A stretch of DNA of 64,000 nt from positions 124,001-188,000 of the forward strand of contig NZ_JACXAC010000002.1 of NCBI RefSeq assembly GCF_014699055.1. The letters are read 5' to 3'. Shown piece by piece: positions 17,967-25,770 of the stretch. Numbering within the stretch: the first letter of the stretch is position 1; the number at the start of each line of letters is the position of its first letter. This DNA is from Hymenobacter armeniacus. GTDB taxonomy: Bacteria > Bacteroidota > Bacteroidia > Cytophagales > Hymenobacteraceae. The translations under genes and the position numbers were made by a program. The notes under the pieces were generated by a model. That model was not told the origin of the DNA and did no database searches. It saw only the letters and a program-made list of their open reading frames with translations.

Positions 17967-19037
17967 TTAGAAGAAGCGGTATCGATAGTAGCGGGTTTCG
18001 GTGGCGCCATCGGTGCGGCTGATGGTTTCGCGCGCCAGCAGGCCGTCGGGGCGGTAGGCGTAGGTGCTGATGGTGCCATCGCGGCCCTCTTCCCGGCCCT
18101 GCGAGCTGGAGATGGCGCGGCCGGCGGCATCGCGCTGGTAGGCCGTGCGCACGCCGTAGCCGGTGGCGAGCAGGAGCTGGCCTTTGCGGTTGTAGAGCAG
18201 CTTGAAATCGGGCTTGAGCGTGCCGGGCTTGAGGCCAGCCACGTGGTAGGTGAGGGCATGAAAGCCGTACTTGGAGCCGCCCAGCACGTAGCCGAGCGTT
18301 TCGGGGTGCTTCTCCACGTATTCCTGGATTTCCTTCTCGAAGGTGACCTCCCCGGATTCGACCACGCGCTTCTTCTCGAGGCGGTAGTACTGGAACTTGG
18401 GCTCGCGGGGCCGGCCGTTGGTAAAAGTGAGGTTGTCGGTGCGCTGCGTGTTTTTGCCCGGCCCCACGGCAAACTGCCGCTCCAGCTCCGTGACGGTGCC
18501 TTGGGCGTCGCGGGTTTCGACGTAGGTGGTGTCGTGGCTGGTCCAGGTGCGCAGGCGGGTGACGGGCTCCCACAGGCCGGTTTCGGCGTTCCAGCGGGTT
18601 TTGCCGGCGGGTTCGGTGCCCTCGGCCACGTAGCGGGTGTGCTCGGTGGGCAGCCAGGCCAGGTCGGCACGGCCGGTGTCGCGGCGCGAGCCGATGAGGT
18701 GGTAAGAAGTGCCCGCCACGGCCTGGCCCTTAGCATTGTATTCCCAGTCGTTGCGGTAGGAGAGCACCCGCTCCGACGCTCGTTCCTGCTGCACTGCCCG
18801 GCCGTTGCGGTCGAAGAGTTGGTACTCGTTGAGGTGGCGGGCAGTGGTGGCCCGGCCCTGGTCTGACGACTCGCTTTCCACAAATAGCTCCTTCACGCCG
18901 TGTTTGCGAAACAGCTCGGCCCGCGGCACGCCGTACACGAGGTCAGTATCGGCCGTTTCGGCCCTATCGTCGAGCGGTGCGCCGGCTCCCATCAGCACCC
19001 CGGTTAGCAGCGTGAGGGCGAGAAAAGACGTTTTCAT
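17967..19037 (-). CDS. Hypothetical secreted protein with RHS/YD-like repeats
   Basis: A 356-residue exported protein; signal peptide MKTSFLALTLLTGVLMGAGA. The sequence is full of short paired strands that resemble the YD/RHS or MORN-like repeat style, for example YQLFDRNGRAV, YRNDWEYNAKGQAV, LLYNRKGQLLLATGY, YQRDAAGRAIS and YAYRPDGLLARETI. Such repeats build beta-sheet shells in large toxins, but this short protein has no toxin domain and no RHS core motif, so the comparison is only structural. No function is assigned. The ATG at 19037 was preferred over 19073 because of the signal peptide. A perfect -7 box is present upstream. Confidence 0.7.
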   Translation of the reverse strand: MKTSFLALTLLTGVLMGAGAPLDDRAETADTDLVYGVPRAELFRKHGVKELFVESESSDQGRATTARHLNEYQLFDRNGRAVQQERASERVLSYRNDWEYNAKGQAVAGTSYHLIGSRRDTGRADLAWLPTEHTRYVAEGTEPAGKTRWNAETGLWEPVTRLRTWTSHDTTYVETRDAQGTVTELERQFAVGPGKNTQRTDNLTFTNGRPREPKFQYYRLEKKRVVESGEVTFEKEIQEYVEKHPETLGYVLGGSKYGFHALTYHVAGLKPGTLKPDFKLLYNRKGQLLLATGYGVRTAYQRDAAGRAISSSQGREEGRDGTISTYAYRPDGLLARETISRTDGATETRYYRYRFF

Positions 19038-19070
19038 GGCGAGGCGGGGCAAACAAATGGGAGGCTCCGG

Positions 19071-19078
19071 CAAAGATA
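19071..19078 (-). promoter_or_regulatory. -7 box for the leftward secreted-protein gene
   Basis: Reads TATCTTTG on the minus strand, an exact TAnnTTTG, about 34 bases before the start at 19037. On the opposite strand TAACTTGC at 19108-19115 sits just before the rightward start at 19119, so this 80-base gap seems to hold two divergent short-leader promoters. Confidence 0.5.
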
Positions 19079-19118
19079 CCGGACGGCCCGGCCGCGGCGT
19101 TGCCCCCTAACTTGCAGC

Positions 19119-20633
19119 ATGAAACCACGCCTACGCCATGCTTTTTCGGCCCTCGCGGCCCCGTTCTTTGCTTTTCTACTGGTGCTGCTGGCGCTGGCCC
19201 GGCCCTCGGCCGCGCAGGGCGAGGCCGAAGAAGAAAAGGTGTACACCTACGTGGAGCAGATGCCGACGCTGCCCGGCAACGGCGGCAACCAGGCCATTGT
19301 GGCCGCCATTCAGGAGCGGCTGGTGTACCCCGAGCAGGCCCGCCGCGACAACGTGACCGGCCGCGTGTTCGTCTCGTTCACGGTCACGCCCACCGGCGGC
19401 GTCAAGAGCATCAAGGTTGTGAAGGGCATCGGGGCCGGCTGCGACGAAGCCACCGTTGCGGCCGTGAGCCAGCTGCCGCGCTTCATCCCCGGCAAGCAAA
19501 ACGGCCGGGCCGTGTCGGTGAGCTTCACCGTGCCCGCCACGTTCCCGCCGGCCTCGGGGGCCTCCGCCCCGGCCACCCTCGACGGCGCCCGCGTATACAG
19601 CTACGTGGAGCAGATGCCCACCCTGCCGGCCCCCAACGAGAAAACCACGCTGCAGGCCGCCGTGATGAAAAACCTGGTGTTTCCGGCCGAGGTGCGCGAC
19701 GCCAAGTCGGAGGGACCGGTCCAGGTCACCTTCGTGGTAGATGCCAAGGGCAACGTGCGCGACCCCAAAATTGTGACCGGCCTCTGCCCGGCCTGCGACG
19801 AGGCCGTGCTGGCGGCCGTGCGCAAGCTGCCGCGCCTGGTGCCCGGCCAGCAAGGGGGCCAGCCCGTGCCCGTGAACCTGGCGCTGCCCCTGCAGCTCAT
19901 CTCGCCCAACCACGTGTACCCCGCCGACCCCCGCGGCCTGCACGCCACCTTCCCCGCGCCCGGCGTGTACGACTACCTCAAGCGCAACCTGCGGGTACCG
20001 GCCGTGGTGGCCACCGAGAAGCTGCAGGGCCGCGTGCGCGTCGAGTTCATTGTGCGCCCTTCGGGCAAAGTGGAAGGCGCCGAGTTGAAAACGCACCTGT
20101 GCACCAGCTGCGACGCCGAAGCCCTGCGCCTGGTGAATGCCTTCCCCGCCTGGGCCCCCGCCCGCGACAACGCCGACCAGCCCGTGGCCACCCGGCAGTT
20201 CGTCGACATTCCGATGCCGCTGCCCGACCCCAACAAACCCTTCGTGGACGGCGACAAAGTGTATTCTTACGCCGAAAGCATGCCCACCTTTCTGGACGGC
20301 AGCCCCGTCTACGGGCCCAGCATTCAGCAGGCCGTGCGCTACCCCGAGGCCGTGAAGCGCGAAAACATCAACGGCACCGTGTCGGCTGAGTACATCATCG
20401 ACGCCGACGGGCTGGTGCGCAAGCCGCGCATCACGCGGGGCCTATGCACCAGCTGCGACCAAGCCGTGCTCGACGCCCTTGCGCAGATTTGCCCCTGCAC
20501 GCCCGCCCAGCAAAACGGCCGCCCCGTTCCCATCCAGATGCGCGTCGACGTACCTTTCACGCCCAGCTCAGTTTCGGCTGCGGCTCCCGCGCCGGTCAAA
20601 AAACCAGCTGCCAGTCCCGTCAAAAAGAAGTAG
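19119..20633 (+). CDS. Secreted protein with four tandem TonB C-terminal domains
   Basis: A 504-residue protein with an N-terminal hydrophobic signal (residues about 8-33, ending SAAQ) and four consecutive copies of a TonB-C-like domain at about residues 42-139, 160-258, 263-356 and 371-470. Copies 1, 2 and 4 begin with VYTYVEQMPTLP, VYSYVEQMPTLP and VYSYAESMPTF; each has the sequence of a TonB beta-strand (GRVFVSFTVTPTGGVKSIKV in copy 1) and a D-E-A-helix preceded by cysteine (GCDEATVAAV, CPACDEAVLAAV, CTSCDAEALRLV, CTSCDQAVLDAL). TonB normally has one such domain at the end of a membrane-anchored proline-rich rod and contacts TonB-dependent receptors. Here there is no rod, and cleavage of the signal would free the protein. 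It ends with a Lys/Pro/Ala tail. Role unknown; it may be a periplasmic scaffold or competitor for receptors. Confidence 0.8.
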   Translation: MKPRLRHAFSALAAPFFAFLLVLLALARPSAAQGEAEEEKVYTYVEQMPTLPGNGGNQAIVAAIQERLVYPEQARRDNVTGRVFVSFTVTPTGGVKSIKVVKGIGAGCDEATVAAVSQLPRFIPGKQNGRAVSVSFTVPATFPPASGASAPATLDGARVYSYVEQMPTLPAPNEKTTLQAAVMKNLVFPAEVRDAKSEGPVQVTFVVDAKGNVRDPKIVTGLCPACDEAVLAAVRKLPRLVPGQQGGQPVPVNLALPLQLISPNHVYPADPRGLHATFPAPGVYDYLKRNLRVPAVVATEKLQGRVRVEFIVRPSGKVEGAELKTHLCTSCDAEALRLVNAFPAWAPARDNADQPVATRQFVDIPMPLPDPNKPFVDGDKVYSYAESMPTFLDGSPVYGPSIQQAVRYPEAVKRENINGTVSAEYIIDADGLVRKPRITRGLCTSCDQAVLDALAQICPCTPAQQNGRPVPIQMRVDVPFTPSSVSAAAPAPVKKPAASPVKKK

Positions 20634-20851
20634 GGGAGAGCCGATGGCCTGCGTCCGTCGCCAAACCGGGCCAAGGCGCCAGCCTGGCCGAAGAAACCGG
20701 CGCTGCCCGAGCCGGCGTGCAGCCGCGCCATCCGGGCCCCGTCTGGGGCAGCCCGTGGGGCCTGGGCAAAACAATCTGGCCGGGTGGGTGGTCTTAGCGC
20801 ATGCCGCTTTGCCAACAAGCAGCTCATCCATCACCCGCTCAGCTTACTGTT

Positions 20852-21577
20852 ATGAACATTGGAATCATCGGCGCCGGCCACATCGGCAGCGCCCTGGCCG
20901 TGCGCCTCACCAGCCTCGGCCACTCCGTTAAAATTGCCAACTCCCGCGGCCCCGAAACCCTGGGCGACGTGGCCCAGAAAACCGGCGCCACCCCCGTCAC
21001 GGCCGAAGAAGCGGCCAAGGGCGCCGACCTCATTGTGGTCACCATCCCGCTGAAAAACATCCCCGACCTGCCCAAGAACTTGTTCGAGGGCGTGCCGGCC
21101 GACGTGCCCGTCATCGACACCAGCAACTACTACCCCATGCTGCGCGACGGCCAGATTCCGGAGCTCGAAACCGGCGACCTTACCGAGAGCGAGTGGGTGC
21201 AGCAGCACCTGGGCCGCCCCGTGATGAAGGTGTTCAACAACATTTACGCCGACCACCTGCAGAACAAGGGCGTGCCCGCCGGCACGCCCGGCCGCATTTC
21301 CTTGCCCGTGGCCGGCGACGATGCCGCCGCCAAGCAGAAGGTAATGGCCCTGGTGGAAGAGCTGGGCTTCGACGCCGTGGACGACGGCACCCTGCACGAG
21401 TCGTGGCGCCAGCAGCCGGGCACCCCGTCCTACGGCGCCGACTTGCCCGCCGACAAGCTGCGCGAGCACCTGGCCAGCCTGGGCACCCAGCGCACGCCCG
21501 AGCAGCACGCCCAGTTCTTGGCCAACCACAACGCCGCCGAAAAGCAAATGGAAGCGCAAGGCGTAAAGCTGAAGTAG
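20852..21577 (+). CDS. NADPH-dependent F420 reductase-like protein
   Basis: A 241-residue cytosolic oxidoreductase. The N-terminus MNIGIIGAGHIGSALAVRL is a Rossmann motif, followed by VKIANSRGPETL, where the basic residue suits NADPH. The family (F420-dependent NADP reductase-like) transfers hydride between NADPH and a second cofactor or substrate; Bacteroidota generally do not make F420, so the natural partner is probably different. The C-terminal half (TLHESWRQQPGTPSYG, HNAAEKQME) is typical of the Bacteroidota branch. ATG at 20852 chosen for the Rossmann N-terminus. Terminator at 21604. Confidence 0.85.
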   Translation: MNIGIIGAGHIGSALAVRLTSLGHSVKIANSRGPETLGDVAQKTGATPVTAEEAAKGADLIVVTIPLKNIPDLPKNLFEGVPADVPVIDTSNYYPMLRDGQIPELETGDLTESEWVQQHLGRPVMKVFNNIYADHLQNKGVPAGTPGRISLPVAGDDAAAKQKVMALVEELGFDAVDDGTLHESWRQQPGTPSYGADLPADKLREHLASLGTQRTPEQHAQFLANHNAAEKQMEAQGVKLK

Positions 21578-21603
21578 CCGTCCGCAAGTTGTTGTGATTA
21601 CCC

Positions 21604-21641
21604 AAAAAAGAGCCCCGGCAATAGCCGAGGCTCTTTTTTTT
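21604..21641 (+). terminator. Terminator after the F420-reductase-like gene
   Basis: AAAAAAGAGCC and GGCTCTTTTTTTT flank the inner stem CGGC/GCCG. Confidence 0.9.
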
Positions 21642-22190
21642 GGGCTTTGTTCAAGACAGAGAAAGCCGAAAGTCTGGGCAGGGTAGGCCTTGTTGTGCGC
21701 GGAGCCAACGTTGCTGCCAGGCATGCTGGCCGCCTCTGTTTAGCTCTCGTGTTTTTTGGCTGCGAGAAGGCTTGCTACTGCTGCAATACGGCGAAAAGGT
21801 GCTGTTTCGGCCGCTGGCGCAAGGGGAGGAATGTGGCCGGATGCTTGCAAATGCGTTTAAATATATTTAATATTGTATATAATATGAATGCGGCGGCTGC
21901 CTGGGGTAGTGCGCCCGTGCTTGATTCTGGCTCTCTGCGTACCGCCTTCCGGCCAGGGCGGTGTAGGCCATTGCGGGACCGGTACCGCAGTTGGCTCCGT
22001 GTTTCGCTCTCGCGCTTGGTAGCTACCGAAGCCACATGCCCTGCCTTTTCTGAATACAAGTTCAGGCGCCTGCTGCAGGGCCCGGAGCCGCTTGGTACCC
22101 GGTCCATCAGCTCACGCAGCGGCCAGGGCCGCAAGCCAGTGCGCCAACCACAACACCGCCATCTGCAAACCCATAGCTTCATCCTTCATT
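21642..22190. other. 550-base region without a supported gene
   Basis: After the terminator, this stretch contains open frames on both strands with Arg/Cys/Ser-rich translations typical of GC-rich non-coding DNA. A very AT-rich block at 21854-21892 (TTTAAATATATTTAATATTG and neighbours) stands out and could be the promoter region of the DUF5602 lipoprotein at 22191, which would then have a leader of roughly 300 bases. No consensus TAnnTTTG was found there. Confidence 0.4.
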
Positions 22191-23033
22191 ATGAAACAAC
22201 TCCATTCTTTCGCCAGCTTACTTACCAAAGGCCTGCTGCTTGCCGGCATTGCCTTGGTTGTTCCGGCCTGCTCGCAGCGGGAGGAAGTGCAGCCCGACCT
22301 GAGCACCCGCTCGGAAAGCGCGGCCAAAACCGAGAAAACCTTCTACGGCCCGGCCGTGCCGCTGGGCCAGGGGGTGGGCCGGGCCTGGGTGACGGTGAAC
22401 GCCGCCGGGACGCCCACGGCGATGGGGGTCGACATATCGGCCAGGTCGGTGGCGGCGCAGGGCACGGCGCCCACCGAGCACACCTTCCGGCTGCCGCAGC
22501 AGGTGGCGGTGCCGCCTTTCGACCACATTGAAATCGGATGGAATCCCAACGGCCACGAGCCCAACAACATCTACACCCTGCCCCACTTCGACCTGCACTT
22601 CTACATGATAACGGAAGCTTTCCAGGCCACCATTCCTTTTCTGGCCCCAGTGGTGAACGGCGCGCCGGTGTTCGACCTGTTTCCGGCGCCGGGCTACTTG
22701 CCGGTGGCCTACCAGATGGGCCCCGGCCTGGTGCCCAACATGGGCGCGCACTCCGTGGACGTGCTGGCGCCGGAGTTCAACGGCGGCGTGTTCAGCAAAA
22801 CGTTCATCTACGGCAGCTACCAGGGGCACATCACCTTCCTGGAGCCCATGTTCACGCTGGATTACCTGACCTCGCTGAACAACCAGACCAGTTTCAACCC
22901 CATCCCCATCCGGCCGCCGCAATACGTGGAGCGGGCGGGCTATTACCCCACGAGCTACACCATCAGCTACGACGACAGCCCCGAGCAATACCGTATTTCC
23001 CTGAACAACTTGGTGTACCGCCTGGCCCGCTAA
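22191..23033 (+). CDS. DUF5602 (TTHB210-like) domain lipoprotein
   Basis: A 280-residue exported protein. The N-terminus MKQLHSFASLLTKGLLLAGI followed by ALVVPACSQ carries a lipobox at Cys27. The central stretch FDHIEIGWNPNGHEP, NIYTLPHFDLHFYMI is the pattern I associate with DUF5602/TTHB210-like proteins; the cluster of histidines (H-E-P, P-H-F-D, H-F-Y) looks like a metal site. Function is not established. The ATG at 22191 is preferred over 22092 because of the lipobox. It is isolated from its neighbours and closed by the hairpin at 23111. Confidence 0.75.
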   Translation: MKQLHSFASLLTKGLLLAGIALVVPACSQREEVQPDLSTRSESAAKTEKTFYGPAVPLGQGVGRAWVTVNAAGTPTAMGVDISARSVAAQGTAPTEHTFRLPQQVAVPPFDHIEIGWNPNGHEPNNIYTLPHFDLHFYMITEAFQATIPFLAPVVNGAPVFDLFPAPGYLPVAYQMGPGLVPNMGAHSVDVLAPEFNGGVFSKTFIYGSYQGHITFLEPMFTLDYLTSLNNQTSFNPIPIRPPQYVERAGYYPTSYTISYDDSPEQYRISLNNLVYRLAR

Positions 23034-23110
23034 TGCGGCGCAGAAGCCACCCGGGCCACCCGTGAAACGGGCAGTGCCGGCGCACGCATCTGCCAAAGCC
23101 CGCTACCCGG

Positions 23111-23153
23111 AAAAAAGCCCCGTTCTGTTGCTGTTGCAGCAGGCCGGGGCTTT
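23111..23153 (+). terminator. Terminator after the DUF5602 lipoprotein
   Basis: AAAAAAGCCCCG and CCGGGGCTTT enclose an inner stem CTGTTGC/GCAGCAG-like loop. The T-run is short (three). Confidence 0.7.
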
Positions 23154-23220
23154 GTGCTGGTGGTTGCCGGGCTCGGCCCATCGGCCGGCCGTGCTGCGAT
23201 AAAGCCCAAGTGTTCGTTTT

Positions 23221-23272
23221 CCCCGCCCGCTGCCCCCGCCGCTGAAGAAACACGGGCTTCTGCGTAACTTAG
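23221..23272 (+). repeat. Toxin-antitoxin leader repeat, copy A
   Basis: Begins CCCCGCCCGCTGCCCCCGCC, continues GCTGAAGAAACACGGGCTTC and ends near GTAACTTAG. It lies 99 bases upstream of the PIN-system antitoxin start. Copies B (23978) and C (24569) share the first 33 bases almost completely and the rest loosely. Confidence 0.85.
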
Positions 23273-23319
23273 CCTTAGAAGCAGCATTGTTTCACTTCGT
23301 CATTCAGCATCTGCCCACT

Positions 23320-23562
23320 ATGACTACCACCCTCGTTTTAGAGCCAACCAATGATGCCGACCTGCACTTGCTGCTGAGTCTGGCGCAGCGGCTAGGGGTG
23401 AAGGCCACGGCTTCGCCTCCGGTTACCACCGTTTCCGAGGAAGAGCGGCGGCGGCGCTTTTTGGCGCTGGCAGGTTCCTGGCAGTCCGACGAAAGCGGGG
23501 ATGAAATCAATAAGATGCTGATGGAATCGCGGCATTTCCGCGACCGCGACGTAGAGCTATGA
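23320..23562 (+). CDS. Antitoxin of a PIN-domain toxin-antitoxin pair
   Basis: An 80-residue acidic protein directly upstream of, and overlapping by four bases (ATGA), a PIN toxin gene. The C-terminus GSWQSDESGDEINKMLMESR and HFRDRDVEL follows the pattern of antitoxins that accompany PIN toxins in Bacteroidota: a tryptophan, an acidic stretch and an Arg-Asp-Arg-x-Val/Ile-Glu-Leu end. No clear DNA-binding fold was recognised in the N-terminal half, though the LLLSLAQRLGVKAT segment may be helical. It should neutralise the toxin and perhaps repress the operon. The ATG at 23320 was preferred to an in-frame start at 23287. Confidence 0.8.
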   Translation: MTTTLVLEPTNDADLHLLLSLAQRLGVKATASPPVTTVSEEERRRRFLALAGSWQSDESGDEINKMLMESRHFRDRDVEL

Positions 23563-23975
23563 GCTACTATTTGTTGGACACCAACATCTGCATTCATTTC
23601 ACCAAAAACGAATACGGTATTGTCGAAAAGCTGGACAGCATTGGCTTCGATAATTGCTTTATTAGCGAGTTGACCATCGCCGAAATGCTGTACGGCGTGG
23701 CCAATAGTGCCCCAACCAAGCAGGCCGCCAACCGGCTGGCGCTAAATGGGCTGCGTGCCGCCTTTGAAGGCCACATTTTGCCCATTGCGGACTGCTTCGA
23801 GCACTACGCCGCCGAGAAAACCCGCCTGCGTCGCGCCGGACGCCCCGTCGATGACTTCGACCTGATGATAGGCTGTACCGCCATCCGGCACGGCCTCACC
23901 CTTGTCACGCGCAACACCCGCCACTTTGCCGACATTTCCGGCTTGGTGCAGGAAAACTGGATTGACAATCCATAA
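23559..23975 (+). CDS. PIN-domain ribonuclease toxin (VapC type)
   Basis: A 138-residue PIN-domain protein. The acidic catalytic residues appear in the expected order: LLDTNICI (Asp7), SELTIAEMLYG (Glu), and DDFDLMIGCTAI plus TRNTRHFADI near the C-terminus. VapC-type toxins cut tRNA or rRNA at specific sites when their antitoxin is degraded. Length is normal. The start codon overlaps the antitoxin stop by four bases, indicating translational coupling. All conserved acidic positions are intact, so the toxin looks functional. Confidence 0.9.
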   Translation: MSYYLLDTNICIHFTKNEYGIVEKLDSIGFDNCFISELTIAEMLYGVANSAPTKQAANRLALNGLRAAFEGHILPIADCFEHYAAEKTRLRRAGRPVDDFDLMIGCTAIRHGLTLVTRNTRHFADISGLVQENWIDNP

Positions 23976-23977
23976 TC

Positions 23978-24030
23978 CCCCGCCCGCTGCCCCCGCTGCT
24001 GAGCGAAACAGGCGCTTCTAGGGTAGCTGA
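23978..24030 (+). repeat. Toxin-antitoxin leader repeat, copy B
   Basis: CCCCGCCCGCTGCCCCCGCT, then GCTGAGCGAAACAGGCGCTT and GGTAGCTGAG. It begins 98 bases upstream of the antitoxin start at 24076, nearly the same distance as copy A from its gene. Confidence 0.85.
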
Positions 24031-24061
24031 GGCAGGCGCCAGGAACTAAGTGGAATCTTCG

Positions 24062-24069
24062 TAGTTTTG
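24062..24069 (+). promoter_or_regulatory. -7 box of the YoeB-type operon
   Basis: TAGTTTTG is an exact TAnnTTTG and ends six bases before the ATG at 24076. The transcript would have almost no leader. No TTTG is seen at the -33 distance. Confidence 0.45.
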
Positions 24070-24075
24070 GATGGT

Positions 24076-24294
24076 ATGAAAATCACGCTGGAAGTCCCCG
24101 ATAACAAAGCGGCTTTTATGATGGAGCTGCTGCAGAGCCTGCCGTTCGTGAAAGCCACGCCGGCCCGCACGAAAGCCAAGCCGCAGGACGAAACGGAGTA
24201 CTTGTTGAGCAACCCCGCCAATGCCCGCGAATTGCTGGAGTCCATTGAGCAAATTCGGCAGGGCCAGACGGTGCCGATGAAAGAGCTGAGCTAA
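24076..24294 (+). CDS. Antitoxin of a YoeB-type toxin
   Basis: A 72-residue protein whose stop overlaps the start of the toxin gene (TAATG). The N-terminus MKITLEVPDNKAAFMMELLQ with SLPFVKATP is the pattern of small Bacteroidota antitoxins paired with RelE/YoeB toxins, rather than classical YefM. The C-terminal half is charged and helical (ARELLESIEQIRQGQTVPMK) and probably wraps the toxin. The ATG at 24076 is used in preference to a TTG in the same frame at 24067, which is inside the -7 box. Confidence 0.8.
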   Translation: MKITLEVPDNKAAFMMELLQSLPFVKATPARTKAKPQDETEYLLSNPANARELLESIEQIRQGQTVPMKELS

Positions 24295-24554
24295 TGCTGG
24301 TCAGCTTCTCCCAAAAAGCGTGGGCGCATTACCTGTATTGGCAGGAAACCGACCGCGACATTCTGCACAAAATCAATGACCTCATCAAAGAATGCACTCG
24401 CACGCCCCACAAAGGCACGGGCAAGCCGGAGGCGTTGAAAAATGAGTTACGCGGCTTCTGGTCGCGGCGCATCAATCACGAGCACCGCTTGGTGTATCAG
24501 GTGCAGGGCGAAACCCTGTTTATTGCCGCCTGCCGCTTCCACTACGAGAAGTAG
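24294..24554 (+). CDS. Txe/YoeB family mRNA interferase toxin
   Basis: An 86-residue RelE-fold toxin. It matches YoeB from end to end: FSQKAWAHYLYWQETDRDIL, KINDLIKECTRTPHKGTGKP, EALKNELRGFWSRRINHEHR, LVYQV and the C-terminal CRFHYEK. The catalytic residues expected from YoeB (a Glu/Arg/His set and the C-terminal His-Tyr) are present. YoeB cuts mRNA in the ribosomal A site. It is translationally coupled to its antitoxin. The closely following copy C of the leader repeat at 24569 has no toxin-antitoxin pair after it. Confidence 0.9.
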   Translation: MLVSFSQKAWAHYLYWQETDRDILHKINDLIKECTRTPHKGTGKPEALKNELRGFWSRRINHEHRLVYQVQGETLFIAACRFHYEK

Positions 24555-24568
24555 ACACCCCACCCAAG

Positions 24569-24618
24569 CCCCGCCCGCCGCCCCCGCCGCTGAAGAAACG
24601 GGAGTTGCTACAGTAGCT
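24569..24618 (+). repeat. Toxin-antitoxin leader repeat, copy C (orphan)
   Basis: CCCCGCCCGCCGCCCCCGCC, then GCTGAAGAAACGGGAG and CAGTAGCT. By the spacing of copies A and B an antitoxin would start at about 24667, but there the AT-rich leftward gene ends instead (stop at 24665). Confidence 0.85.
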
Positions 24619-24664
24619 GTCTAGTGTCGGGGCGTGTAGTATGGAAGTGACGGAAATACAGCGA

Positions 24665-25570
24665 CTAATTCCAGCCGAAATAAGCCCAAGGATAATTCGT
24701 GCGACGGCCTTCCAATTGCTTTTTAAGCCCGGACTCTTCTTTTTCGTGCCCTAGGATTCGGTAAAGACAAGCTAAATAATTACGGGTGTAAATGGATAAT
24801 AGAGAATCATCTGTTGGTGCCACCGTTATAGCTAATATATCAGCAATAAATTCTCCGTGTTGCTTTTGTAAAACCGCTTTATCCTTTACTGAATTATTAG
24901 AGAATATGTCACTGTAAGCTTCTACAAGAAACATCAGCTGCAATAAGTTTTTAAGAGAATTATGCTGAATATGAGTCACAAATTTTTGCATAGTTTCCAA
25001 ATCTCCTAACCACTTGGGCGACGTTACCTTGAAGTAATTTAGGTGAGCCAGTAAATGGTCAGGCACTAAATGCACTGCATTCGCAAAAGCTGATTGAGCA
25101 GCTTCGGTATCGCTGAAGCCCATGTAGACACGTACCAATCGAGCGAATGATTCCGCCTCTAAAATTGGCGTGCTGAAATGTTCCGAGAAATTTCGATTCG
25201 CTTCTCCCAAATAATAAGTGAACCCGTCGATTTGCTCGCCAGTTAAGGACGCTCCAACATTGGTGCCCCGGCGGTCCCAAGCAAGGAAGAGGTAGTAAGA
25301 GCCTGCAACCAACTCTTTTACTTCTGATTTTACGCTTGTAAAATAATTTCTGAGCGTCACTTCGTATTTGTCTGTTAGACAAATTCCATCTAGCAGACGA
25401 GTTAAATCTTCGCTGCCGAGAGAAAGAATAGTGCTTTCAAACTCCTTCCAGCGTTCAGTCTGAAGCATTGTAACAACGCCGAGCTTTTTGATTAAGCCGT
25501 ACGAATAATCCGGAGTGTCTTTCGTAAACAGGGAAGAGCCGGTAGAGATTAGCTTATTGAAAAAGCCCAT
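24665..25570 (-). CDS. AT-rich orphan gene, predicted helical protein
   Basis: A 301-residue protein of unknown family. The base composition is visibly lower in GC than everything around it, with codons such as TTA, ATA and AAT that the neighbouring genes avoid, which points to recent transfer. The protein appears mostly alpha-helical and TPR-like in the second half (SDTEAAQSAFANAVHLVPDH, LLAHLNYFKV, YLACLYRILGHEKEESGLKK). There is no signal peptide or membrane segment, and no catalytic motif was found. It sits next to two toxin-antitoxin operons, so a role in defence or stress is conceivable but is speculation. ATG at 25570 (MGFFNKLISTG) chosen; 25597 is possible. Confidence 0.7.
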   Translation of the reverse strand: MGFFNKLISTGSSLFTKDTPDYSYGLIKKLGVVTMLQTERWKEFESTILSLGSEDLTRLLDGICLTDKYEVTLRNYFTSVKSEVKELVAGSYYLFLAWDRRGTNVGASLTGEQIDGFTYYLGEANRNFSEHFSTPILEAESFARLVRVYMGFSDTEAAQSAFANAVHLVPDHLLAHLNYFKVTSPKWLGDLETMQKFVTHIQHNSLKNLLQLMFLVEAYSDIFSNNSVKDKAVLQKQHGEFIADILAITVAPTDDSLLSIYTRNYLACLYRILGHEKEESGLKKQLEGRRTNYPWAYFGWN

Positions 25571-25770
25571 GTGCGGAGAACGAAAATGCCATACCAAAAT
25601 GGCTGAGAATGGGAAGCACTTGGGCTAAAATTATGGCAAATTGTCCAATTTGGGCCATATTCTGGCTTGCGTTGTGGTCAAAAAGTCCGAAAACCCACTC
25701 TCGCACCCCGTTTGCTAGTCCCCTCGTACAAACTCCCTAACCCGAAGTACCCACTTAGAGACTAAGCAAC

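Noticed and set aside
21775..22182. Leftward frame of 135 codons in the gap before the DUF5602 gene
   Set aside because: Trp/Arg/Cys-rich translation without any fold or start signal.
21647..22531. Rightward open frame crossing into the DUF5602 lipoprotein in another frame
   Set aside because: Overlaps the start of a well-supported lipoprotein and has Arg/Cys-rich composition.
23221..24618. The three leader repeats as a CRISPR array or integron sites
   Set aside because: Only three copies, spaced by whole operons of different length; no cas genes, integrase or inverted core sites are present.
24641..24754. Rightward 37-codon frame after leader repeat C, as a possible remnant antitoxin
   Set aside because: The translation has no resemblance to either antitoxin in the window, and most of it is antisense to the AT-rich gene.
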